Assembly: GCA_030608005.1 (NCBI GenBank) | Contig: JAUWIX010000015.1 | Location: 1 to 32,526 of the forward strand | DNA: 32,526 nt | Reading direction: 5' to 3' | Source: Dehalococcoidia bacterium | GTDB taxonomy: Bacteria > Chloroflexota > Dehalococcoidia > Dehalococcoidales > BS750m-G39 | Shown: in pieces, positions 19,361 to 27,337 of the stretch | Position numbering within the stretch: position 1 is the first letter of the stretch | Layout of the letters: each line of letters starts with the position of its first letter | The notes under the pieces: model-generated | The model's input: only the letters and a program-made list of their open reading frames with translations | Told to the model about the DNA's origin: nothing | Databases searched by the model: none | Translations under genes and position numbers: made by a program

Positions 19361-19436
19361 TGGTGAGCCGCACAGGACTCGAACCTGTAACCTGCTGATT
19401 AAGAGTCAGCTGCTCTTCCAATTGAGCTAGCGGCCC
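19361..19436 (-). tRNA. tRNA-Lys (anticodon CTT), 3' CCA encoded
   Basis: Reverse complement GGGCCGCTAGCTCAATTGGAAGAGCAGCTGACTCTTAATCAGCAGGTTACAGGTTCGAGTCCTGTGCGGCTCACCA: 7-bp acceptor, anticodon loop CTCTTAA, T-arm GGTTCGAGTCC. Confidence 0.93.
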
Positions 19437-19461
19437 GCGTATCTAGATTGGGGTCTTTTGC

Positions 19462-20643
19462 TTACATCTCGGGGTCTTTTGCCGACATTTTGCCGACATT
19501 TTTCCTCCCGACCAAGTTGTCAAACTGCTCAGCAGCTCTCTCCTGTAACCCCGGCAAGACATGGCTGTAAGTATCAAGGGTAATGCCTATGTTGGCGTGC
19601 CCCAGCCTTTCACTTACTATTTTAGGGTGTACGCCGCCTTTTAGCAAGAGGGTAGCATGGGTATGCCTGAGGTCGTGAAAGCGGATATGAGGCAGCCCTG
19701 CTTTTTTAAGAACCTTAGCAAAGGTGTGGCTGACTACCCCCGGGTCAAGAGGCTTACCATCAAGATGGCTGAATACGAGGTCACTATCGGCTGGAAGCTT
19801 TCCCAGTAAGATCCTTTGTGTCTGCTGCTCGGCTTTATACTCACGCAGTAGCAGTGCCAGAGAAGGTGACAACGCTATCCGGCGCCGGCTGTGAGAGCTC
19901 TTGGGCTTTATCATCTTGCAAACCCGGGAGCGCTTATACAACGCCTGGACTACAGAAAGAGAAGCCATATCAAGGTCAACATCACACCAGCGCAACCCCA
20001 GCAGCTCCCCTAAACGCATCCCAGTGTATAATGCCGTATAAAACAGCACATAGTAAGAAGTTTCACGGGCAGCTTCCAGGAATTGGGGAATGTCCTCAGG
20101 GACTAGGGTTGCCATATTCTTTTGCTCGGGGCGAGGAGGGTCTACAGCCTCAGCTACATTCCGAACCAGGATTCCCATCTTAACAGCGTGACTTAATGCC
20201 TCAGAAAGGATGCGGTGATGATACTGGACGGTTCGAGCAGAGAGACCACCTTTCCCATCAACGCGGCCCTCAGTGAGAGCTTGGCTGTAGTAGTTCTGAA
20301 GTTGCTGAGGTTGAAGCTGGGGCAGTGGTATTGCTCCTAAGGCTGGGATAAGATGACGCTTCACTTCAGACTGGTAACTTTGTGCTGTCCTCAGTGAGCA
20401 ATTTGTTGTCACGTAGCCACTAATCCAGTCCCTTAGCCACTCACCTAAAGTGACCCGGACTGGCTTGACATAGGCACCCTGCTCAAGGCTATGCAATAAC
20501 TCGTGCATCCGTTGCTGGGCTACCTTTTTGGTACCCTTAACATTCTCAAAATGTCGTAGGCGCTTACCTGTCACCGGGTCCCAGCCGGTATCGACACAAA
20601 TCTCCCAAGAACCTTTACTTCTTTGTCTAACGCTCCCTTTCAT
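19462..20643 (-). CDS. Phage-type tyrosine integrase
   Basis: 'YTALYTGMRLGELLGLRW', 'HIRFHDLRHTHATLLL', 'LGHANIGITLDTYSHV'. Start MKGSVRQRSKGSWEI at 20643 preceded by AAAGGAGA RBS (ORF track starts at 20694). Confidence 0.93.
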   Translation of the reverse strand: MKGSVRQRSKGSWEICVDTGWDPVTGKRLRHFENVKGTKKVAQQRMHELLHSLEQGAYVKPVRVTLGEWLRDWISGYVTTNCSLRTAQSYQSEVKRHLIPALGAIPLPQLQPQQLQNYYSQALTEGRVDGKGGLSARTVQYHHRILSEALSHAVKMGILVRNVAEAVDPPRPEQKNMATLVPEDIPQFLEAARETSYYVLFYTALYTGMRLGELLGLRWCDVDLDMASLSVVQALYKRSRVCKMIKPKSSHSRRRIALSPSLALLLREYKAEQQTQRILLGKLPADSDLVFSHLDGKPLDPGVVSHTFAKVLKKAGLPHIRFHDLRHTHATLLLKGGVHPKIVSERLGHANIGITLDTYSHVLPGLQERAAEQFDNLVGRKNVGKMSAKDPEM

Positions 20644-20681
20644 ACCTATCTCCTTTCTTTTGATTATTTCGTAGTCCTGAA

Positions 20682-21632
20682 TTACACCGGGCAAAGATGG
20701 CAGTGCCCAGGGAAAGCACGCATTATCTCAATGCCATCCAGGGCAGAGTCTATTTTACCAATGATGTCTTTTAGCTTCTTTTGCTTCTCCCCGTCCCTTA
20801 ATTGTGCAGTAGCAGACTCAAGCTCACTCCATTGAGGTTGTTGTTCAGCTTCTTTCAGTATGCCATCCAGGTATTCTTGTAACACCTGTCTACTGGCACT
20901 GTCTGCCGCTCGGGCAACTAGGTCCCCCGCTGGGGTTGTTAGGTCTCGCCCACTACCTATTAGCTCCTCGCCGGCGGCACCGCTCGTTAGAAGGAGAATG
21001 TTGCCACAGAGCCAATTTCGCACTAAATCCATGTATTCCGGGTCAATCTTTTGCCATCGCTCAAGCTCTGTCTTGTCGATGACCCATACAACGAGCTGCC
21101 CGCCCAGGGTTTCATAATCAGCCACTTCTTTTCGCCAGCTATCCCAGTGAACCCACAGATCCGAATCCTTGGTATGCTCCCTGAGTGCTTGTGTTAGATG
21201 TTTGACCTTTGGTAGTGGATTGTACATCCGCCCCCACTCGCTGACTGTGTATTTAGCTGAACCTGCGCCGGGCAATCCCAATCTTCCTGCTAAAGATATT
21301 GGCCCCGGTAAGCGTAGTGGCTGAAACCCCGTAGGGTAACTACTCTCAGAACGTGAAGCGTCCAAGCGCCATCTCAAGCTAACTGGCATACCGTTAGCCA
21401 GCTCTTGGAAGTGACCACGCAGCTCCTCTATTAATACCTGTTTTCTGGCTTCCTCAGCAACAATGTCCTCATGTTTCTCCCTCAGATGCATTCTCACTGT
21501 CTGACGATGGTAGCCAATAATCCGAGCTATGGCTGAAATTGACTTGCCTTCACGCTTGAGCCGCATCATCTCGGTTACCTGTTCGTCAGTGAGTCGAGCC
21601 TTTTTCGTAGGGCCTATCCCCCTTGTTGTCAT
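20682..21632 (-). CDS. Helix-turn-helix (resolvase-type) DNA-binding protein, possible element regulator
   Basis: 'LTDEQVTEMMRLKREGKSISAIARIIGYHRQTVRMHL' is an HTH; remainder uncharacterised; GGAGGT RBS upstream. Confidence 0.65.
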   Translation of the reverse strand: MTTRGIGPTKKARLTDEQVTEMMRLKREGKSISAIARIIGYHRQTVRMHLREKHEDIVAEEARKQVLIEELRGHFQELANGMPVSLRWRLDASRSESSYPTGFQPLRLPGPISLAGRLGLPGAGSAKYTVSEWGRMYNPLPKVKHLTQALREHTKDSDLWVHWDSWRKEVADYETLGGQLVVWVIDKTELERWQKIDPEYMDLVRNWLCGNILLLTSGAAGEELIGSGRDLTTPAGDLVARAADSASRQVLQEYLDGILKEAEQQPQWSELESATAQLRDGEKQKKLKDIIGKIDSALDGIEIMRAFPGHCHLCPV

Positions 21633-21774
21633 TTGAAACCTCCATTTTTATTTAATTTTCTAAAAAGGTTTTGCCAGCAAATCAGTAAGATTTCGGCATT
21701 TTTCTCACCACCTCAATGTAGTTTGTCGTCAGTTGGTCACTAATAATATGCCATTTCTAAAGTATTGCAATTAC

Positions 21775-21818
21775 TTGACACATACAGCCTTTCAATGCTA
21801 TTATACCACTGAAAGGCT
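21775..21818 (+). promoter_or_regulatory. Promoter with overlapping palindromic operator upstream of xis-like gene
   Basis: TTGACA (21775-21780), 18-bp spacer, TATTAT (21799-21804); perfect 9-bp inverted repeat AGCCTTTCA (21786-21794)/TGAAAGGCT (21810-21818) flanking the -10. Confidence 0.65.
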
Positions 21819-21844
21819 CACGCTGTCAAACCAGGAGGCATACA

Positions 21845-22054
21845 ATGGACGATATGGACAAGCAAAAACTAACAATAACAGTCGACGAATGCGCCAAGTT
21901 ACTTGGGATTTCCCGTGGACTCTGCTTTCAGATGGTGCATGAAGGGAAGATACCGCACTTAAGATTTAATAAGCGTATTGTCATCCCCAAGTGGGCTATC
22001 GAGAATCTTCTGCAGGAGCCCCCGCCCGTAAACCTGACGCCGGCAGCCAAGTAG
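21845..22054 (+). CDS. Excisionase-like HTH (DNA-binding, MerR-type winged helix) protein
   Basis: 'LTITVDECAKLLGISRGLCFQMVHEGKIPHLRFNKRIVIPKWAIENLL'; AGGAGG RBS upstream. Confidence 0.8.
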   Translation: MDDMDKQKLTITVDECAKLLGISRGLCFQMVHEGKIPHLRFNKRIVIPKWAIENLLQEPPPVNLTPAAK

Positions 22055-22083
22055 CTAGGCTATTCTAGGTAGGGAAATGCAGA

Positions 22084-22335
22084 ATGCAAATGAAACGGAA
22101 CGGACTTTACCGGACTTCTGATTTATACGTCACCGCCTGGCTGTTAACGAAGGGATTGGAGCTTCAAGACATTGACCGCAGTAATAGCCGGCGGTGTGAT
22201 TTTGTCTTCGCAGATCGGCAAGATAGGCCGGAGCTTGTTCACCAATTCCTATGTGGACGGGCTGTAGGCAATCTCGCCGATTTTGTTTTTAATCTCAGGA
22301 GGGTAAAACGGTTCCTCTATTCAACTGAGGTGTGA
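22084..22335 (+). CDS. DUF5659-like small protein
   Basis: 'YRTSDLYVTAWLLTKGLELQDIDRSNSRRCDFVFADRQDRPELVHQFLCGRAVGNLADFVFNLRRVKRFLYS' resembles DUF5659. Confidence 0.6.
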   Translation: MQMKRNGLYRTSDLYVTAWLLTKGLELQDIDRSNSRRCDFVFADRQDRPELVHQFLCGRAVGNLADFVFNLRRVKRFLYSTEV

Positions 22336-22340
22336 AAATG

Positions 22341-22372
22341 CCAGAGACTCGGCGGTGAGTCCGAGTCTCTGG
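22341..22372. promoter_or_regulatory. Perfect 12-bp stem hairpin immediately upstream of the prim-pol-like gene
   Basis: CCAGAGACTCGG (22341-22352), 8-nt loop, CCGAGTCTCTGG (22361-22372); no following T-tract. Confidence 0.8.
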
Positions 22373-22390
22373 TAGCGCAGGAGCTGAGCC

Positions 22391-25234
22391 ATGTCCATTA
22401 GGCAAACTAATACTACAAAACTGGAAGGCAAAGGTCAAGCCCGACCCCGATTTGATTGGTCGACGCTGCGTCAGGCCATCGAGTTCTACGAGAAAGAACA
22501 TCTGTGCTACCTGCCAGCCGGCTGGGGGCACAAAAAGCCCAGCGTAAACTGGGAAGAATACCAAACCCGTCTCCCCACCATGGCAGAGAAGGCTGAGTGG
22601 TTCCATGAGGGCAGAGCCAGCAGTGTTGGCGTGCTCTGTGGTGGTGTCAGTGGTGGGCTAGTAATACTAGCTTTCAACGACCAAAACGGTGCCCGTGAAT
22701 TTTTTGGTGAAGAGCGGTGGCAAAAGTTACCTCAGGCAACTTTTATCACCAAGAGTGTCCGGGGCCATCATGTTTGGCTGCGGTCAGATACCCCGATTAA
22801 AAGCCAAAAGGTCGGCAAGGGCAAGAACGAATCCTGGCTTGAGATCCGCTCCGACGGCAATTTTACCGTGGCACCGCCTTCCCTGCACCCCTCCGGTGTC
22901 CTCTACCAAACGGTGGGTGTTGACCATATCTACAAACCCGACGACCTGGCTGGCTTTATAGCCAAGCGCCTATCCGAGCTGGGCTTAAAGGCACGGGGAA
23001 GCGAGGAAGCTCCTAGGGAGAAAGCTAAACCATCTGACAGGAAGAGGCCCGAGCGGTCGGATGAATTTAATGCGCTAGCCATCGAAAAGCTGCTGGAGTG
23101 CTGCGCTTTTATCCAGCATTGCCGGGATAACGCTGCGACTCTCTCTGAGCCACACTGGTGGCCTATGGTTCATGTTCTAGCTGTTTTTGGCGAGCCGGGA
23201 AGAAAGAAAATACACGAGTTATCACAACCGTACCCCAGGTATACTGAAAAAGAGACCGAGCAGAAAATAGAGGAAGCTCGAAAAGCAGCCGATAAAGATG
23301 TTGGCCCTCATACCTGCCTATTTATTGAGCAGGACCTCGGGTTTGATTGCCCCGAGAATTGCTTGGCCAAGAAGCTAGGCACTAAGTCCCCGGCTGGCTT
23401 GGCATCCAAGGTGGCAACTCATGCTGGCTTCAGGAACAACGGCTTGCCTGTAATAGTAGTTAACAACCGCCAATTAAGAGATATAACCAAAGACGTGCTG
23501 ACTGCTTTGTACGAAGCTAATGTTTTAAACCCGAAAATCTTCACGCGTGGGGGTAACCTAGTCCGAGTAAGCATCGATGAAAAGCAGAACCCCTACATTG
23601 ACCCACTGACCGAGTCTTCGTTACGAGGGCTACTAACTCGTGCTGCCGATTTTATTAAGGTCAACACAAACGCAAAAGGCGAGGTAGTGGAAACCAAGGT
23701 ATCGCCACCATTGGATGTGGTGCGTGATACCTTGTCTCTTAGGGGGTGGCAGCTCCCCCCACTGTTGAGCATAATAGAGGTACCGGTGATATGCTCTGAT
23801 GGTACTATAATCGATAAAATAGGCTATGATGCGAAAACCTGCTTATATTACCACCCGTCACCAGAACTCAGAGTCCCCCCGGTGCCTGATACTCCGACAG
23901 AAAGCGATGTTAAGGCAGCCAAAGCCTTACTCCTAGAGGTCATTTGTAACTTCCCATTCGATAGCGAGGCCAGTGGTGCTAATGCAGTTGCCGCTATGCT
24001 CACACCCATTGTCCGGCCCGTGATAGACGGTCTAGTGCCACTGGCTGTTTTTGATAAGCCACAGCCGGGTACTGGTGCTAGTCTCCTAGCGGACGTGATA
24101 GCATTTATTGCTACGGGGCAAACGGCGGGCATGCTCGGCGGCCAGAGGAAAGAGGAGGAGTGGCGGAAAGCCATTACTACAATCCTACTCTACGGCCGTT
24201 CTGTCATCTGCATTGATAATATTGATGGCGATCTAGACTCCACAAGCCTATCAACGGTGCTCACAGCGAGAGTCTGGCGGGACAGGATACTTGGCCGGAA
24301 TGAGGAAGTACTTCTGCCAAACATGAGCACCTGGATTGCGAATGGCAATAATATTCGTCTAGCAGGCGACCTACCCAGGCGGGCTTACCGGGCTAGGCTC
24401 GATGCACAACTGGCACAACCGTGGCTACGCCGGCCTAGTGAGTTCGCACACCCTGACCTTATTAAGTGGGTGAGGCAAAAGAGGGGCGAGATCATAGCCG
24501 CTATGTTGACTGTGGCGCGGTCTTGGGTAGTAGCAGGCAAGCCTGCGCCGCAGGCTTTAGTTACAATAGGGAGTTACGAGAGTTTCTGCGAGGTTCTCGG
24601 GGGTATCCTGAGCTTCATGGAAGTGAAGGGTTTCCTCGGAAACCTTCAGCAAATGTACTCTGAGATGGATGTGGAAACGCCACAGTGGGGGGGTTTCCTA
24701 GAAGCGTGGCAGGAGGTCTTCGGCGATTCAGGGGTCACCGTGGCAGAAGTAACCAAAAAGCTTAATGAGAATGAGGGTTTTGCTGCCGCGTTGCCCGGTA
24801 GCTTAGCTGACAAAGACGAGAAAGGCTACAATCGAAAATTGGGCGGCGCCTTGGCTAGGCGCAAGGATGTTCGCTTCCCCAACGGGTTGATGATTCAGGC
24901 GGGCGAAATCAAACACCACGCAACCGCATGGAAAATTGTGAAGGCAAAAAGCGAACTCCCCTTTTTTAGCTTCGGCGGGGAGTTAGGGGAATTGGGTCAT
25001 ACCCCACGCGAGTGCGAGGATGAAAAAGAAAATGATAAGGATAAATATATTGATAAGGAATGGGTATACCGTAACTCCCCAGACTCCCCTTTAGATACGA
25101 AAAAAGGGGAGTTAGCAAAAGGCAATCGGCCCACCACGCCTTGTCCTACCTGTGGTGGCATTGACTGGTGGCAGAGGGTAACCGGGGAGTGGGTATGTCA
25201 AAAGTGCCATCCCGACCCAAACAAAACAGGGTAA
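22391..25234 (+). CDS. Prim-pol-domain / superfamily 3-like ATPase replication protein with C-terminal zinc ribbon
   Basis: Prim-pol fold signatures 'GVLCGGVSGGLVIL', 'VRGHHVWLRSD', 'LEIRSDGNFTVAPPSLHPSG'; ATPase part 'KPQPGTGASLLADVI', 'SVICIDNIDG'; C-terminal CPTC...CQKC. Confidence 0.8.
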   Translation: MSIRQTNTTKLEGKGQARPRFDWSTLRQAIEFYEKEHLCYLPAGWGHKKPSVNWEEYQTRLPTMAEKAEWFHEGRASSVGVLCGGVSGGLVILAFNDQNGAREFFGEERWQKLPQATFITKSVRGHHVWLRSDTPIKSQKVGKGKNESWLEIRSDGNFTVAPPSLHPSGVLYQTVGVDHIYKPDDLAGFIAKRLSELGLKARGSEEAPREKAKPSDRKRPERSDEFNALAIEKLLECCAFIQHCRDNAATLSEPHWWPMVHVLAVFGEPGRKKIHELSQPYPRYTEKETEQKIEEARKAADKDVGPHTCLFIEQDLGFDCPENCLAKKLGTKSPAGLASKVATHAGFRNNGLPVIVVNNRQLRDITKDVLTALYEANVLNPKIFTRGGNLVRVSIDEKQNPYIDPLTESSLRGLLTRAADFIKVNTNAKGEVVETKVSPPLDVVRDTLSLRGWQLPPLLSIIEVPVICSDGTIIDKIGYDAKTCLYYHPSPELRVPPVPDTPTESDVKAAKALLLEVICNFPFDSEASGANAVAAMLTPIVRPVIDGLVPLAVFDKPQPGTGASLLADVIAFIATGQTAGMLGGQRKEEEWRKAITTILLYGRSVICIDNIDGDLDSTSLSTVLTARVWRDRILGRNEEVLLPNMSTWIANGNNIRLAGDLPRRAYRARLDAQLAQPWLRRPSEFAHPDLIKWVRQKRGEIIAAMLTVARSWVVAGKPAPQALVTIGSYESFCEVLGGILSFMEVKGFLGNLQQMYSEMDVETPQWGGFLEAWQEVFGDSGVTVAEVTKKLNENEGFAAALPGSLADKDEKGYNRKLGGALARRKDVRFPNGLMIQAGEIKHHATAWKIVKAKSELPFFSFGGELGELGHTPRECEDEKENDKDKYIDKEWVYRNSPDSPLDTKKGELAKGNRPTTPCPTCGGIDWWQRVTGEWVCQKCHPDPNKTG

Positions 25235-25312
25235 AAAAAGGGACCTTTTTATCGGAGCTAGACCTATAACAAAGTAATTAAAAGAAGTGAGCAAAGAGGA
25301 TAACGAAAAACG

Positions 25313-25489
25313 ATGATAACAACCGTAATGCCTAAATCCTGGCTGCTGTTTGGTCCCTTCAGCAGAAGTTGTCCGCGGTGCATAAGGGGGTTTTTACTGT
25401 GGGATGGCCAGATGAATGAGGCAGTATGCCTGAATTGTGGTCATCGCTGTTATCAGCTAAAAATAAGCGTCAAAAGAAAGAAAAGGTAA
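25313..25489 (+). CDS. 58-aa zinc-ribbon protein (below ORF-track cutoff)
   Basis: MITTVMPKSWLLFGPFSRSCPRCIRGFLLWDGQMNEAVCLNCGHRCYQLKISVKRKKR; CPRC/CLNC; stop one nt before next gene's ATG. Confidence 0.6.
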   Translation: MITTVMPKSWLLFGPFSRSCPRCIRGFLLWDGQMNEAVCLNCGHRCYQLKISVKRKKR

Positions 25490-25490
25490 G

Positions 25491-26132
25491 ATGACACAGG
25501 TTACCCCGATACGCGACCTAAAAGGATACCTTTCGCCTGAGGAGGTGGAGAAGGTCATTGCCGCTGCCGCCAATCCCAGGGATGCCCTGCTTGTCCGCAT
25601 CCCGTGGCGGACCGGCATCAGGGTGTCAGAGCTCATTGGCATAAATGTGTCTGACATAGACTACGAGCGCAGGGGTGTCATCATCAAGGTGCAGAAGATG
25701 CGGAAGCGGGATGGCAAAACGGTCGAAAGGAGAAGGCTCGTCCCTATTGACCAAGGTACTCTGGATATGGTGAGGCAGTATCTGGAGTGGCGAGCAGTTT
25801 TCCCGTATAAAGGGGATTTACTCTTCCCCATAACCAGGCAGAGAGTTGACCAGATTTATTGGAAATTGGGAAGGAGAGCCGGGATAAAGGAGATAGGTGA
25901 CCCGGCTATCTCCAAGCATAGGAAATTACACCCACATGTGCTAAGGCACAGCTTCGCGATCCACTGTGTGAAACATGGTATGTCAATAGAGCGATTACAG
26001 AAAATCTTGGGGCACTCAAGCCCCACGACCACTTCGGTCTATCTCCAGTTTTCGGTGGCTGACTTGCACGAGGATTATGACAGGGTATGGGAAGAAGATG
26101 AAACAAGAGAGACCAAAGAGACCAAGGATTAG
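25491..26132 (+). CDS. Short tyrosine recombinase lacking a full core-binding domain
   Basis: 'RTGIRVSELIGI', 'HPHVLRHSFAIH', 'LGHSSPTTTSVYLQF' supply R/H-R/H/Y; only 213 aa. Confidence 0.88.
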   Translation: MTQVTPIRDLKGYLSPEEVEKVIAAAANPRDALLVRIPWRTGIRVSELIGINVSDIDYERRGVIIKVQKMRKRDGKTVERRRLVPIDQGTLDMVRQYLEWRAVFPYKGDLLFPITRQRVDQIYWKLGRRAGIKEIGDPAISKHRKLHPHVLRHSFAIHCVKHGMSIERLQKILGHSSPTTTSVYLQFSVADLHEDYDRVWEEDETRETKETKD

Positions 26133-26553
26133 AAAATCTAGGAAAGAGCCAACCAGGGAGAGGAAGCCCAGGAATCCTCCGCAAATAACCATCCCCTGGG
26201 GACGAGGCGCCAGTGATTATCGCCCTGGGCTCTTTACAAAAAAGTATTTTGAAAAGCATGATGAGGCATGCGCTGCTGATATCTACTATGCTCTAAGCCA
26301 GGAGATAGAGCATCTCAATAAGGAAAGGATTGAGATAGGCGAGCCACCATTTAGGAGGCCAAATTACTCCAGCTTTAGCCGCTACTTCCACTGGTTTCTG
26401 ATACTAGGGCTCATAGAGCGCACTGACAGACGAGAACCTGCCATCTACGATTTCTTGGAGAAGCGCGTATTTTACAGATTGACTGACAAGGGTAAAGCTG
26501 AAGTGGAAGCCTGGCAAGACCCGGTTAGGGCAGCACACCCGGAATTTGGCTAA
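26098..26553 (+). CDS. Basic N-terminus plus winged-helix-like hypothetical protein
   Basis: Continuation of ORF 26077-26553; 'SFSRYFHWFLILGLIERTD...VFYRLTDKGKAEVEAW' winged-helix-like; overlaps the recombinase 3' end. Confidence 0.5.
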   Translation: MKQERPKRPRIRKSRKEPTRERKPRNPPQITIPWGRGASDYRPGLFTKKYFEKHDEACAADIYYALSQEIEHLNKERIEIGEPPFRRPNYSSFSRYFHWFLILGLIERTDRREPAIYDFLEKRVFYRLTDKGKAEVEAWQDPVRAAHPEFG

Positions 26554-26693
26554 AGCTTACAATGGAAACTCGGCCTGAACAATTTGGCTTATTGTTATCC
26601 TGATATTGTTGAACTCTAACAATGGCAGCAGGGGTAAGTGACCATATTTGGACAATAGAGGAAATTGTGAGGCTAACTGATAGGTGTCAAATC

Positions 26694-27290
26694 TTAAGAA
26701 CGCTGATTTCTTTTCATGAAAGCTGAATCTATTTCGTATCTTTCGTCAGCTTCCTGCCATAATTCACTAGCGTAAGTGGAATAACCATCTTTTTTGGATA
26801 CTTGAGGCCCGTGAAAGAGCCAGACTAATATACCTTCTTCTTTGGCAACCTTGAATGCGGGTAATAAATCGCTATCCCCAGCAATAACAGCTGCGTGAGT
26901 AATCTGTCGCTTCCCACTTAACAGTGCGAAATCTAATCCCAATAGCAAATCGACTCTTTTTTGCTGAAAGATTGGATTCTTATCGATATCTAGTCCCTTG
27001 AAAGCCAAGCGTCCCTCTCTCACAACAAAGCGTGGCAGTCGATTTAAGAAACTAAAAAATCCTCGCTTCTTCCCGAATCTGTTTTTTTCATCTTCGGTTG
27101 GAGGGCTGCTTTGATACGGAAGACAATCATAATAAAATGTGCGTAGTAAGTCAATGCTGTCCGGTGTCTTACTATTTACAATCAATCTAATATCTTCACT
27201 AATCAAGGAAAGGTCAAGAGAAATACCATATTCGTCTCTAGATAGAGACTCAAGATAGTGACCATCAATAAAAATTGCCAGACGTGACAT
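26694..27290 (-). CDS. NYN-domain (LabA-like/PIN-fold) putative ribonuclease
   Basis: 'MSRLAIFIDGHYLESL', 'KRVDLLLGLDFALLSG', 'HAAVIAGDSDLLPAFKVAKEEGILVWLF'. Confidence 0.85.
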   Translation of the reverse strand: MSRLAIFIDGHYLESLSRDEYGISLDLSLISEDIRLIVNSKTPDSIDLLRTFYYDCLPYQSSPPTEDEKNRFGKKRGFFSFLNRLPRFVVREGRLAFKGLDIDKNPIFQQKRVDLLLGLDFALLSGKRQITHAAVIAGDSDLLPAFKVAKEEGILVWLFHGPQVSKKDGYSTYASELWQEADERYEIDSAFMKRNQRS

Positions 27291-27302
27291 ATGCCTTAAC
27301 AT

Positions 27303-27337
27303 AGAAGAGTCAAAGGGAAATGCCCTTTGACTCTTCT
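27303..27337. promoter_or_regulatory. 15-bp perfect hairpin in the leader of the NYN gene
   Basis: AGAAGAGTCAAAGGG (27303-27317), loop AAATG, CCCTTTGACTCTTCT (27323-27337). Confidence 0.85.

Larger units (their letters stand above)
19437..26553. mobile_element. tRNA-Lys-associated integrative element; right boundary not determined and may extend through the defence genes
   Basis: Integrase adjacent to a tRNA, Xis-like protein, prim-pol-like replication protein, second tyrosine recombinase, small ORFs of unknown function. Confidence 0.65.

Noticed and set aside
19242-19430. 62-aa ORF overlapping the tRNA
   Set aside because: Runs through tRNA-Lys on the opposite strand; the 'GEPHRTRTCNLLIKSQLLFQLS' tail is a typical spurious translation of a tRNA complement.
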